Shown: positions 6,768-15,178 of the stretch, piece after piece
Layout of the letters: every line of letters begins with the position of its first letter
How positions within the stretch are numbered: position 1 is the stretch's first letter
Assembly (NCBI GenBank): GCA_045540655.1
Contig: JAZQHP010000137.1
Span: 1 to 23,866, forward strand
Source: RGIG1959 sp045540655
Lineage (GTDB): Bacteria; Bacillota; Clostridia; Oscillospirales; Acutalibacteraceae
Reading direction: 5' to 3'
Length of the DNA: 23,866 bases
Translations under genes and position numbers: made by a program
Notes under the pieces: generated by a model
Told to the model about the DNA's origin: nothing
Seen by the model: only the letters and a program-made list of their open reading frames with translations
Database searches by the model: none

Positions 6768-8633
6768 ATGGAAGATAAGGATTTGAAATTTTTCAAAATG
6801 GACGATGCTCCCGACATCGACAGCATGCTCGAGGAGTTCCGTACCGACGCGCCCGCCGCAGACAAAGATGCGCCCGCCGCGGATGCCGCTCCTGTGAGCG
6901 GTGCGGAAGCGACCATCGTGGAGCCGATCGCAACCGGCACCGCCGACGCCCTGACCGCGGCGCCGATGCCCAAGAGCGCCACCCCGATGGAGGAGCTCGC
7001 CGAAATGAGCACTTCCGCCGAAGGCACTCCCGCGGCAGAAGACGCGCCCGCCGACGACCGTCCGCCCGCACCCAAGCGCAACGCGTTCATGCGTTTTCTG
7101 AACGCTGTCTTTCCGTGCGTCGGCGACACACCGTTTGACATGGTGCGCAAGTGCATCATGGTGCTGGGCATTCTGGTGTTTATCGGTGCCGCCACCTATC
7201 TGGTGGACGACCTCATTCTGATTCCGCAGAAGAACCAGGTCATCGCCGACACCCTCATCGAAGCGTACTCTCCCGATGCCGAGCCCGTGCTCAACGAAGA
7301 GGAAATGAACTTCCCCTATCCCGAAGGCATGGACAGCGCATTTAAAAAGCTGTATTACCAGAATCCCGACGTGCGCGGCTGGATCTCCTATCACTCCTCC
7401 GACGGACAGATGCTCGATGTGGAATATCCCATCATGCAGGCCGCGGACAACGATTATTACCTGTTCCACGACTTCTACAAAGCGTACAACAAAAACGGCA
7501 CGCTGTTCTATGACTACCGCAACGATTTCAGCTCGAAGGAAGCGGTCAACCGCAACGCCATCATCTACGGTCACAACATGGCCAGCGGTCAGATGTTTGC
7601 AGGACTCAACACCATGCTTGACGGCGTGGAATATGCCCGCCTCGCGCCGACCTTCAAGATGAACACCCTGTTTGACGAAGCGCAGTACAAGGTCTTCGCC
7701 GTCATGGTGGTCAACAACGATAAAAACGACGGCATCCCGTTCGGCTATCTGCGCACCGACTTTGTCGACAACGTGGATTTCGCGACCTTCCTGTCGGAAA
7801 TCCTCGCGCGTTCGCTGTATGTGTACGGCGACGTGGATCTGCGCCCCGATGACGAGATCGTCACGCTGTCCACCTGCACGGTGTACAGCGACGTGCGCTT
7901 CAACGACGGTCGCACCGTAGTTGTCGCGCGCCGCGTGCGCGAGGGCGAAGACCCGAACACCGACGTGTCCAAGATCGTGGACAACACCGACGCGCTGATG
8001 CCCTATGCGTGGTACACCAACCGCGGTCAGGTGCCTCATCCGTATTATATCGACGCGAACTACGTCATTCAACCGCTGGATTCGCTGATGCAATATCTGT
8101 CGACGTCGACGAATGTGAACGGCGGCACCACCACGACCTTCCCCTACTACACCAACAACGGCACCTACGGTCTGATTTCCTCGGTGGTTGCGGAAACGAC
8201 CACGACAACCACGACCACGATGCCGTCCCTGACAACGATCACCACCGTGCCTGTCGTGACCAACCCGCCGACCACAGCGGCATACCTGCAATCGTTCAGC
8301 GTCACCTCGACGCCCGCCAACTACTATGTCGGCGACGAATTTGCCTACGACCGCACCTATATCACGGGCTACTATTCCAACGGTACCCGCGTGACCATCA
8401 ACCCGCGTCACTGCGCGGTGGAGGGCTTCGACAGCTCGCGTCCCGGCACGTGCTACGTGGTGGTGCATTACGGCAACCTGCACGCCGGCTTTACGGTGAA
8501 CGTGCGCGCCCGCGCCACGACTGCAACCACCACGCGCACAACGACGACGACCACCACGCTTCCCACAACCACCACAACCGCCGCTCCGCCCGAATCGGAT
8601 CCTACGGAAGCGTTTGCGGTGCCCGAAGCCTGA
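6768..8633 (+). CDS. Class B sortase with N-terminal acidic tail and C-terminal Ig-like domain
   Basis: This is a membrane-anchored transpeptidase-type protein of 621 residues, while SrtB enzymes are usually about 220-300. Residues 1-110 are acidic, rich in Ala, Pro and Asp, and probably disordered in the cytoplasm. One span lies at about 127-149 (IMVLGILVFIGAA). The class B sortase domain (about 190-400) carries His269 in IIYGHNM, Cys370 in TLSTCTVY and Arg382 in GRTVVVARR. Beyond it come a Thr-rich linker (476-505), a bacterial Ig-like domain (about 506-581) and a second Thr-rich stretch to the end. The ATG at 6768 has AGG 7 nt upstream. The extensions after the catalytic domain are unusual. 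No sorting-signal substrate is seen in this window. The gene lies 34 nt after the desulfurase and 27 nt before thiI, so it is probably co-transcribed. Confidence 0.88.
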   Translation: MEDKDLKFFKMDDAPDIDSMLEEFRTDAPAADKDAPAADAAPVSGAEATIVEPIATGTADALTAAPMPKSATPMEELAEMSTSAEGTPAAEDAPADDRPPAPKRNAFMRFLNAVFPCVGDTPFDMVRKCIMVLGILVFIGAATYLVDDLILIPQKNQVIADTLIEAYSPDAEPVLNEEEMNFPYPEGMDSAFKKLYYQNPDVRGWISYHSSDGQMLDVEYPIMQAADNDYYLFHDFYKAYNKNGTLFYDYRNDFSSKEAVNRNAIIYGHNMASGQMFAGLNTMLDGVEYARLAPTFKMNTLFDEAQYKVFAVMVVNNDKNDGIPFGYLRTDFVDNVDFATFLSEILARSLYVYGDVDLRPDDEIVTLSTCTVYSDVRFNDGRTVVVARRVREGEDPNTDVSKIVDNTDALMPYAWYTNRGQVPHPYYIDANYVIQPLDSLMQYLSTSTNVNGGTTTTFPYYTNNGTYGLISSVVAETTTTTTTTMPSLTTITTVPVVTNPPTTAAYLQSFSVTSTPANYYVGDEFAYDRTYITGYYSNGTRVTINPRHCAVEGFDSSRPGTCYVVVHYGNLHAGFTVNVRARATTATTTRTTTTTTTLPTTTTTAAPPESDPTEAFAVPEA

Positions 8634-8660
8634 TCACCATATCTTCAAGGAGAATGCCTT

Positions 8661-9839
8661 ATGTCCTATATTCCCGAAGAGATCCTGCTCATCAAAAACG
8701 GTGAGCTGGCACTCAAAGGTCTCAACCGCGGTACGTTTGAAGCGGTATTGCTTAAAAATCTGCGCCGTCGCCTGAAGAGCGTCGGTCACTTTCAGATCCG
8801 CAAATCGCAATCCACCATCTATGTCGAGCCGCTCGACGAGTGGGCGGACATGGAGGAAGCGGCACATTCCGTGTCGCAGGTGTTCGGCATTGCCGCCTAT
8901 TCCCGCGCCAAGGTCGTGGAAAAGGATCTCGCCGTCATCGAACGCGAAGCGCCGCTGTATCTCGCAGACAGCCTGCGGGATGCCAAGACCTTCAAGGTGG
9001 AGTCCAAGCGCGCCGACAAGACCTTCCCGCATCCGTCGCCCGTCATCAGCCGCGAAGTCGGCGGGGCGATCCTCGAAGCCTTCCCCCACCTCAAGGTGGA
9101 CGTGCATAACCCCGACGTGGTCGTAAACGTGGAGGTGCGCGACTTCGGCGCGTACATTCACACGCGCCAGCTTCCCGGTGCGGGCGGCATGCCCGTCGGC
9201 ACCGCCGGCAAAGCCGCCATTCTGATTTCGGGCGGCATTGATTCGCCCGTCGCCGCCTATATGATGGCGAAACGCGGCATTGCGCTGACCGCGATCCACT
9301 TCGCGTCGCCGCCCTACACCAGCGAGCGCGCGGAAGAAAAGGTGTGCGAACTGCTCCGTCAGGTCAGTCAATACGCGGGACACATCCGTATGTTCACCGT
9401 GCCGTTTACGGAACTGCAGGAAGCCATCCGCGATCATTGTCCAGAAGAGCTGTTTACCCTGGTGATGCGCCGCATGATGATGCGTATCGCGTCGATGATC
9501 GCCGAGCGCGAGGAATGCGGCGCTCTGATCACGGGCGAAAGCCTCGGTCAGGTTGCCAGTCAGACCATCCCTGCGCTTGCCTGCACCGATGCGGTGGCGA
9601 CCCTTCCCGTGTTCCGTCCCGTGATCGGCATGGACAAGGAGGAAATCATCCGCATCGCCCGCAAGATCGATACCTTTGACATTTCCATCCAACCCTACGA
9701 GGATTGTTGCACCGTCTTTACCCCCCGCCATCCCCGCACCCGTCCGACGCTCGGTATGCTCGACGAAGCGGAAGCGGCGTTTGACTTTGCACCGATGCTC
9801 GAACGCGCCGCCGAGAATGCGCGCCGCGTGAAACTGTAA
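8661..9839 (+). CDS. thiI: tRNA 4-thiouridine synthetase ThiI
   Basis: ThiI adenylates uridine 8 of tRNA and transfers sulfur to it, and in some species also serves thiazole synthesis. The 392-residue product has the N-terminal ferredoxin-like region and THUMP domain (about 1-165). The PP-loop ATPase follows, with SGGIDS at 190-195. Near the C-terminus is the conserved DCCTVFTPRHP segment. It lacks the rhodanese domain found in the longer E. coli protein, so it would take sulfur directly from a partner desulfurase, as the short Bacillus form does. That fits the desulfurase encoded at 5585. AAGGAG lies 8 nt before the ATG. Confidence 0.95.
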   Translation: MSYIPEEILLIKNGELALKGLNRGTFEAVLLKNLRRRLKSVGHFQIRKSQSTIYVEPLDEWADMEEAAHSVSQVFGIAAYSRAKVVEKDLAVIEREAPLYLADSLRDAKTFKVESKRADKTFPHPSPVISREVGGAILEAFPHLKVDVHNPDVVVNVEVRDFGAYIHTRQLPGAGGMPVGTAGKAAILISGGIDSPVAAYMMAKRGIALTAIHFASPPYTSERAEEKVCELLRQVSQYAGHIRMFTVPFTELQEAIRDHCPEELFTLVMRRMMMRIASMIAEREECGALITGESLGQVASQTIPALACTDAVATLPVFRPVIGMDKEEIIRIARKIDTFDISIQPYEDCCTVFTPRHPRTRPTLGMLDEAEAAFDFAPMLERAAENARRVKL

Positions 9840-9846
9840 AACACGG

Positions 9847-9893
9847 TTGACGAGAATCGGACCCATCCCGGGTGCGGCTCTCGTCAATGTTTT
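9847..9893 (+). terminator. Hairpin after thiI, probable terminator or attenuator
   Basis: TTGACGAGA (9847-9855) pairs with TCTCGTCAA (9879-9887), with an inner ACCC/GGGT stem (9861-9864 and 9870-9873). TGTTTTA follows. The T-run is short, so readthrough into the lipoprotein gene 16 bases later is likely. I see no clear new promoter between the hairpin and that gene. Confidence 0.55.
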
Positions 9894-9909
9894 ATCGGAG
9901 GGATCGTAT

Positions 9910-10797
9910 ATGAAAAAGCTCGCCGCCGCCGCGGCCGCTGTCACCCTGACCGCATCGTTGGCGTTATCCTCCTGCGGTGTCGCCTCTCCCGCGCCGCCTG
10001 CATCCTTAAAGGTGCTGTTTATCGGCAACAGCTTTGCTGTGGACACGATGGAGCACGTCGCGGGTATTGCCACCGATCTCGGGGTCGAGGACATCAAACT
10101 GAATGTGCTGTATATCGGCGGGTGTTCCATTCGCCGCCATCATCGCAACCTGACGGAGGATCTGCGCATCTACGAGTTGTTTGAAAACGTCGGCGACGGA
10201 TGGCACTCGTCGGTCGGCAAGGGTATCAAGCCGACCATCGAAAGCGACGACTGGGATGTCATCGCCATTCAGCACGGCACGGGCGACGGCTCACGCTATG
10301 CCGACGAAGCCTCCTACGACCAACTTCCTGCACTGGTGCAGGGCATCCGTGCACTCGCTCCCGACGCCACCGTGGTGTTCAATATGACGTGGGTCGGGGA
10401 GGTCAATTCCCACGAGGAAATGATCGCCTTCGGCAACAACCGGAAGGCATACTATAACGCGGTGGTCCATCGCACCGCCGAGACAGTCGTGCCCACCGAG
10501 GGGATCGACATCGTATGTCCGACGGGCACCGCCATCCAGAACGCCCGCGCCATGAAGCTCGGCATCCCCGTAACGCGGGACAACTACCACCTATCGTTCG
10601 GCTTCGGACGCTACGTCGCGGCGCTGACCTTTGTCAAAGCGATCACAGGTATGGACCTGTCGGGAGTGACATGGACCCCCACTACCGATCCCGACGGCAA
10701 CCCGTTAATCATCACCGACGAAGAGCGCATCGCCGCCGTTCGCGCCGCGACCGATGCCGTCAACACACCGTTTGCCGTGACCGACCCGCACGCATAA
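9910..10797 (+). CDS. DUF4886-type SGNH-fold lipoprotein
   Basis: This 295-residue protein has a lipoprotein signal peptide with lipobox LSSC, which makes Cys22 the lipidated residue. The mature part has SGNH-hydrolase blocks: FIGNSF (Ser41 as nucleophile), IQHGTGDGS (about 120-128) and RDNYH (Asp224 and His227, the DxxH pair). This layout fits the DUF4886 family, whose substrate is unknown; related SGNH enzymes remove acyl groups from sugars. GGAGGG lies 7 nt before the ATG. An in-frame TTG at 9847 would place the start inside the hairpin and break the signal peptide, so it is rejected. It is the last gene before a strong bidirectional terminator. Confidence 0.82.
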   Translation: MKKLAAAAAAVTLTASLALSSCGVASPAPPASLKVLFIGNSFAVDTMEHVAGIATDLGVEDIKLNVLYIGGCSIRRHHRNLTEDLRIYELFENVGDGWHSSVGKGIKPTIESDDWDVIAIQHGTGDGSRYADEASYDQLPALVQGIRALAPDATVVFNMTWVGEVNSHEEMIAFGNNRKAYYNAVVHRTAETVVPTEGIDIVCPTGTAIQNARAMKLGIPVTRDNYHLSFGFGRYVAALTFVKAITGMDLSGVTWTPTTDPDGNPLIITDEERIAAVRAATDAVNTPFAVTDPHA

Positions 10798-10811
10798 CCG
10801 AAAACGCCAAA

Positions 10812-10846
10812 GCGCTCACAGACCATCGCCTGTGAGCGCGTTTTTT
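10812..10846. terminator. Strong terminator between convergent operons
   Basis: GCGCTCACAG (10812-10821) pairs perfectly with CTGTGAGCGC (10830-10839) over an 8-nt loop. A run of six T follows at 10841-10846. On the minus strand the hairpin is followed by TTTGG, so it may also weakly stop the ABC operon that ends at 10852. Confidence 0.9.
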
Positions 10847-10851
10847 GTGTC

Positions 10852-12666
10852 TTATCGGTATTTTTCGGCTTGCAGGCGGAACATGGCGGCGTATTTGCCG
10901 TCTTGCGCCATCAGCGCGTCGTGCGATCCCTGCTCGATGATCCGTCCATCCTCCAGCATGAAGATGGTGTCCGCCATGCGGGTGGTGGACAAACGGTGGG
11001 AAATGAAGATCACCGTTTTGTCGGTCGCCAGCTCCCGGATGGTTTCATTCAACCGATACTCCGACAGCGGGTCGAGCGCCGACGACGGCTCATCGAGGAT
11101 GAGCACCTGCGCGTTGCTGTACAGCACGCGGGCAATCGCAATCTTCTGCGCCTCGCCGCCTGACAGGTTGACGCCTTCGTCGTCAAATTCCTTGGTCAGC
11201 GGCGTATGGATGCCGAGCGGCAGGGTGGCAAGCACCTCGTCAAAGCCCACCTTGTGCAGTACGTCGAGCACGCGTGCTTCGTCGACCTCCTCGCCCATCG
11301 TCACATTTTCGGCGAGGGTAGCGGCGATGATCTGATAATCCTGGAACAGCACCGCGACCTTCGAGCGGTACGCGATAAGCGGATACTCCCCGAGCGGGCG
11401 TTCGTCGTAGCAGATCTCGCCGTCGGTCGGGTCATACAACCGCATGAGCAGTTTGACAAGGGTGGATTTGCCCGCACCGTTGTAGCCGACAAACGCGATT
11501 TTTGAGCCGTGCGGCAGAGTCATGGATATGCCCTTGAGCGTATCCTCCTCCACATTCGGATAGGCAAACCGCACATCGGTCAGGCGGTACGCGCCCGCTT
11601 GCGGCATCGGCGCGGTGCCGTCATCGGGCAACTGCCGTTCGGTGTTCAGGAAGGTCAGCAATTTGTCGATGTAGAGCGCGTGCTGTTGGAACTCGGGAAT
11701 GAGATGCGTCGTCCACGACAGGTCATTCTGCAGACTGCTCGTCGACCGATACAGCGCATAGAGCGCGCTGTATTCCAGCGTCCCTGTCACCAACGTCTGA
11801 TACAGCAGATACGTCATGTACGCCACGTCAAACGGCAGAATGTCCCAGCTGATGCCGCTGAAAAACCGCATCAGGAACAGCGGCTTCGCGTGCTTTTTCA
11901 CAGCGACGACCTCTTCTTCCTCCGATTCATCGAAGTCATCATAAAGCATGTCGTGCATCTCGCCCATACGCAGATCCTTCGCGTAATCCGCCAGATAAAA
12001 CACGCGCTTGATATAATCGGCGCGGCGGCTGATGGGCACGCGCTCCTCCTCGCGCATCATCATGCGCTTGTTCTGCTTTAAACCGAGCAGAAGCGTGATC
12101 GTCATCGACACTGCGACAAAGATCAGTCCGACCGGATCGGTGCTGATGACGTAACCGCCCATCAGCAGGATCAGGGAGATCGTACTGCAGACCGTTGCAA
12201 ACGTTTCCAGCACCTTGAACACGTGCGCAGGGGCTTCCTGCATCGCCCACACAAAATCGTTATAAAACGCCGGGTCATCGTACCGCGCCATATCCATTGC
12301 CGCCGCCTTGCGGTACAGCGTCAGCTTCATTTCCTTGTTGATCTTTTCCTCGGCTTTCGGGAAGATCTTGATTTCTACCCACGAGAAGACCAGCATGTTA
12401 AACACGACGATCGCCGCGATGGGAATGAACATCGGGAAGATGTCCGTGAAGGGACGGCCTTCCTCCACCACCTTGATGATGTAGGAAATGAGGAAGGTGT
12501 TTTCGAGCACCAGAATGACGAGTGAATCGATGGAGGCGATCACCTTCAGAATCACATACAGCGGGCTGATGCGGAACAGCCAGCCGATCGCAAAGCCGCA
12601 GTTTTTCAGCGTCTTTTTCACCGACGGACGCTGATCCTTCGGAATCGGTTTGTTATACCACGCCAT
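10852..12666 (-). CDS. ABC exporter half-transporter, permease fused to ATPase (second of a pair)
   Basis: This 604-residue protein has a six-span type IV ABC exporter membrane domain (about 25-335) and a nucleotide-binding domain. The latter has Walker A GYNGAGKST (394-402), a Q-loop at Gln442, signature LSGGE (501-505), Walker B with catalytic Glu526 and an H-loop at His557, so ATP hydrolysis should be intact. Its ATG overlaps the end of the preceding ABC gene by 14 nt, which implies translational coupling and a heterodimer, as in other paired Bacillota exporters. The substrate (peptide, lipid or drug) cannot be told. It ends the operon close to the convergent terminator. Confidence 0.92.
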   Translation of the reverse strand: MAWYNKPIPKDQRPSVKKTLKNCGFAIGWLFRISPLYVILKVIASIDSLVILVLENTFLISYIIKVVEEGRPFTDIFPMFIPIAAIVVFNMLVFSWVEIKIFPKAEEKINKEMKLTLYRKAAAMDMARYDDPAFYNDFVWAMQEAPAHVFKVLETFATVCSTISLILLMGGYVISTDPVGLIFVAVSMTITLLLGLKQNKRMMMREEERVPISRRADYIKRVFYLADYAKDLRMGEMHDMLYDDFDESEEEEVVAVKKHAKPLFLMRFFSGISWDILPFDVAYMTYLLYQTLVTGTLEYSALYALYRSTSSLQNDLSWTTHLIPEFQQHALYIDKLLTFLNTERQLPDDGTAPMPQAGAYRLTDVRFAYPNVEEDTLKGISMTLPHGSKIAFVGYNGAGKSTLVKLLMRLYDPTDGEICYDERPLGEYPLIAYRSKVAVLFQDYQIIAATLAENVTMGEEVDEARVLDVLHKVGFDEVLATLPLGIHTPLTKEFDDEGVNLSGGEAQKIAIARVLYSNAQVLILDEPSSALDPLSEYRLNETIRELATDKTVIFISHRLSTTRMADTIFMLEDGRIIEQGSHDALMAQDGKYAAMFRLQAEKYR

Positions 12667-14527
12667 CGCCGCTCACCACCTCTCCGTCCTGCACGAGGTA
12701 AGCCTTCGCCTGCTTGCGGAACATTTCCGCATAGGCACCGTTTTGTGCCAGCAACGCCTTGTGCGTGCCGTGCTCGATGAGTTCGCCGCCCGCCAGCATA
12801 TACACGTGATCGGACAGTGCCGCCGAGGACAGGCGGTGCGAAATGATGATCGCGATCTTGCCCTTTTCGGGATCGCATTCCGAGCACAGCCGCATGATGG
12901 TTTCATACATCTGATATTCAGCGATCGGGTCGAGTGCCGACGACGGCTCGTCCAGAATCACCACGGGGCTCGCTTTGGCAAAAGCACGGGCAACGGCAAT
13001 CTTCTGTTGTTCGCCGCCCGACAGCACCGCACCCTTTTCGTCGAACTCGCGGGTCAGACGGGTGTCGACACCGTGTTCGAGCGACTGCGCCTTGTCGAGC
13101 ACACCGCTTTCGCGAAGCGCCGCGATCGCCGCCTCACGACGATCCTCCGGTACGCGCGACAGCATCACATTCTCCAGCACCGAGGCGGAGAACATCGCAA
13201 AATCCTGAAACGCCGCACCGATGAGCATGCGGTATTCATGGACATCGTATTCACGGATATCCACACCGTTGAGAAGAATCACACCCTCTGTCGGGTCATA
13301 CAGCCGCATGATGAGCTTGACGAGCGTCGATTTACCGCTGCCGTTAAAGCCGACGATCGCGACCTTTTCGCCGCTTCTGAGCGTCATATGGATATGCGAC
13401 AGCGCGTCCCGCTCCTGTCCGACGTAACGGAAGCTCACGTCGCGAAGCTCAATGGTCTGCACAGGAAGCGTAACAGGCAATCCCTTCTGATCCTCGGGAA
13501 TCTTCGGCTCATAGGCGAGAAACTTCCGCAGATTCTGCACAAACAGGCACTGCTTGCCGAGATCGGTCGCCGCATTGGTCACGAAGCGGATCATCGTGCC
13601 CGCGCTCATAATCGCCGACGACAGCACCACAAAGTCTCCCAGCGGCACCGCGTGATGCACAATGGTCACATACGACACCGTCAGCACCATGCCCTCGAAC
13701 GCCAGCGGGTAGAGCAGCATGTTGCGGATGCGTGCCCAGCGTGTCAGCTCCTTTGACGTGTCGTCGATGTTGCGGCAAGCGCCGTCATACGCCGTATCGT
13801 AGGTACCTGTCAGCACGGAAAACAGGCGGGTCATGCGCATTTCGCCCGCATATTTTTGCAAAAAGGCGGTGCGGTTGACGTAGTCAAAGCGCCGCTGGAA
13901 CGGGATGCGTTTCTGATCCCGCTCGTAATTGAGCTGATTGACGCGCGGTCCGAACAGCCAGTTGCCCAGAAGCGGCAACAGCATGAAAAAGACCGACCAC
14001 CACGCCATCGACACCATCGTAGCGACCGTATACACCGCCGCAAACGAAAATGTACAGCACACCGACACCTGACGGATGATCTCCATCACGCGGTCGCTCG
14101 ATTCGTTTGCCGCCATGGTGTAGGTGCCGTAAAATTCAGGGGTTTCATAGCACTCCACATCCACGTTCGCCGCTTTATGAAACATCAGGCGATGGAGTGT
14201 GTAACGCAGACGCGTGCGCGCCAGCGGTGCCTGATATTCCCAGAAATAGGTCTGATATGCCCACAGGATCGTTTCCACAATGCCCACCACCCACACAAAG
14301 GTCGCGGCTTCGCGGAAGGTGCGTTCGATGCCGTCCGCTCCGAACAGATAGCGCATGAACACCACCGTGAAAAAGGTGCGGAAGGCAGCGGAAATCGCGG
14401 TCGTGGCGATCTGCCCGACGAGAAACGCGCGTTCATGCGACCATACCAGACCGAGTATGTATTTCAGATTGGGAAGTACGGGCACTTTTTCGGTTTTGTC
14501 TTTCTTTGGTTTTGCCAATTGATTCAC
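12653..14527 (-). CDS. ABC exporter half-transporter, permease fused to ATPase (first of a pair)
   Basis: This is a 624-residue MsbA/MdlB-type protein. The membrane domain occupies about 25-335. The ATPase has Walker A GFNGSGKST (393-401), Gln441, LSGGE (502-506), Walker B with Glu527 and His564, so neither subunit of this pair looks degenerate. The start is uncertain. GTG at 14527 is the furthest upstream possibility, since an in-frame TAG lies 9 nt before it, but AAGG is only 2 nt upstream of that GTG. TTG at 14518 is 11 nt from the same site. The N-terminus is lysine-rich (KPKKDKTEK) before the first span. A lipoprotein gene lies 53 nt upstream on the same strand and is probably in the same operon. 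Confidence 0.92.
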   Translation of the reverse strand: MNQLAKPKKDKTEKVPVLPNLKYILGLVWSHERAFLVGQIATTAISAAFRTFFTVVFMRYLFGADGIERTFREAATFVWVVGIVETILWAYQTYFWEYQAPLARTRLRYTLHRLMFHKAANVDVECYETPEFYGTYTMAANESSDRVMEIIRQVSVCCTFSFAAVYTVATMVSMAWWSVFFMLLPLLGNWLFGPRVNQLNYERDQKRIPFQRRFDYVNRTAFLQKYAGEMRMTRLFSVLTGTYDTAYDGACRNIDDTSKELTRWARIRNMLLYPLAFEGMVLTVSYVTIVHHAVPLGDFVVLSSAIMSAGTMIRFVTNAATDLGKQCLFVQNLRKFLAYEPKIPEDQKGLPVTLPVQTIELRDVSFRYVGQERDALSHIHMTLRSGEKVAIVGFNGSGKSTLVKLIMRLYDPTEGVILLNGVDIREYDVHEYRMLIGAAFQDFAMFSASVLENVMLSRVPEDRREAAIAALRESGVLDKAQSLEHGVDTRLTREFDEKGAVLSGGEQQKIAVARAFAKASPVVILDEPSSALDPIAEYQMYETIMRLCSECDPEKGKIAIIISHRLSSAALSDHVYMLAGGELIEHGTHKALLAQNGAYAEMFRKQAKAYLVQDGEVVSGDGVV

Positions 14528-14580
14528 ATCCTTCTATTCCAAAGACCCGCACTTAGTGTAGGATCGGTTGGACGCTGTTC

Positions 14581-15000
14581 TTACGGAAAGGTAAAGCCCA
14601 CCAGCTTTTCGAGCAGCACCTCGAGTTGTGCCGCTTCTTCATAATGCATTTTGTACCAGGTCGCATCGTCGCCACGTATAAACATGTTGCCGAAATGGAC
14701 TACCTGATGCTCCGAGCCGTCGGCATACACCAACGTGATGACCCATGCCAAGCCGTTATAGTGGTCCGGATTTTCTTCAAAATCCGCAATGAGGGTCAGG
14801 TCTTCGAGATATTCCACCAGCCGCGCGGCGTTTTGATTATACAAAAAATAATCGTATTTGTCGGGAAGCGACACGATACGGATCATCTCCACCTCGCCCG
14901 CGGGAAACAGCGGCGTACCTTCCGTTTTTGCCGTGCATCCGCACAGCAATACCAAGCTTACCGCCAACAACGCGCATACGACCGATTTTAAAGTTTTCAT
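14581..15000 (-). CDS. Small lipoprotein of unknown function
   Basis: The 139-residue product has a lipoprotein signal peptide (MKTLKSVVCALLAVSLVLL) ending in an LCGC lipobox, so it would be anchored outside the membrane. The mature part of about 115 residues is acidic and aromatic-rich. It has a segment of alternating strand and turn (WVITLVYADGSEHQVVHFG) and a helical C-terminus (EEAAQLEVLLEKL). I do not recognise the family. AAGGAGA lies upstream at normal spacing. As first gene before two ABC half-transporters it could be a sensor or accessory protein for them, but this is position-based inference. Confidence 0.78.
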   Translation of the reverse strand: MKTLKSVVCALLAVSLVLLCGCTAKTEGTPLFPAGEVEMIRIVSLPDKYDYFLYNQNAARLVEYLEDLTLIADFEENPDHYNGLAWVITLVYADGSEHQVVHFGNMFIRGDDATWYKMHYEEAAQLEVLLEKLVGFTFP

Positions 15001-15107
15001 AGTATTCTCTCCTTTGATTTTATGATTCCCGGTGCTGTCCGCTCAGCGCACGGCATTCATAAACCTACTCGTCGTTTGCAAGCCGTAGTTGCACGATATC
15101 TTTCTTT

Positions 15108-15136
15108 ATTCTACACGCTTTGCGCGTACAGTACAA
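15108..15136 (-). promoter_or_regulatory. Probable promoter for the lipoprotein-ABC operon
   Basis: On the minus strand, TTGTAC (15131-15136), 17 nt and TAGAAT (15108-15113) precede the lipoprotein by about 105 nt. The -10 is good and the -35 is partial. The -35 overlaps the left half of the palindrome at 15132-15144. I see no other structure in the rest of this 245-base gap (15001-15245) apart from the sites listed separately. Confidence 0.5.
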
Positions 15137-15144
15137 GTCTTGTA
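15132..15144. promoter_or_regulatory. Operator-like palindrome between divergent promoter elements
   Basis: TACAAG-T-CTTGTA is a perfect 6-1-6 inverted repeat, flanked on either side by TACA (15127-15130) and TGTA (15147-15150) in near-symmetry. It overlaps the -35 of the minus-strand promoter and the -35 of the plus-strand promoter at 15140. A dimeric repressor site would look like this, but no regulator is identified. Confidence 0.4.
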
Positions 15145-15168
15145 AATGTAAAAATTTTGTGGTATACT
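15140..15168 (+). promoter_or_regulatory. Extended -10 promoter-like sequence facing a terminator
   Basis: TTGTAA (15140-15145), 17 nt and TATACT (15163-15168) with the extended TGG in front give a convincing promoter pattern. Transcription would start near 15175 and at once meet the hairpin at 15179-15216. Any product would be an RNA of about 45 nt. It may be a chance match. Confidence 0.35.
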
Positions 15169-15178
15169 GTATATGCAG

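Noticed and set aside
6738..8483. 581-codon open frame opposite the sortase gene
   Set aside because: It is a mirrored frame rich in His/Val/Gly with no domain, while the sortase motifs are clear.
8193..8580. ACC/ACG repeats as a possible DNA repeat array or CRISPR
   Set aside because: They are in-frame Thr codons of the linker regions, without regular spacers.
5585..9839. A new sulfur-based defence system of the phosphorothioate (Dnd) type
   Set aside because: Only the desulfurase is shared with Dnd. No DndB-E or SspB-D partners are present, and thiI explains the sulfur pairing.
12650..13756. 368-codon open frame opposite the first ABC gene
   Set aside because: It is a shadow; the ABC motifs on the minus strand are intact.
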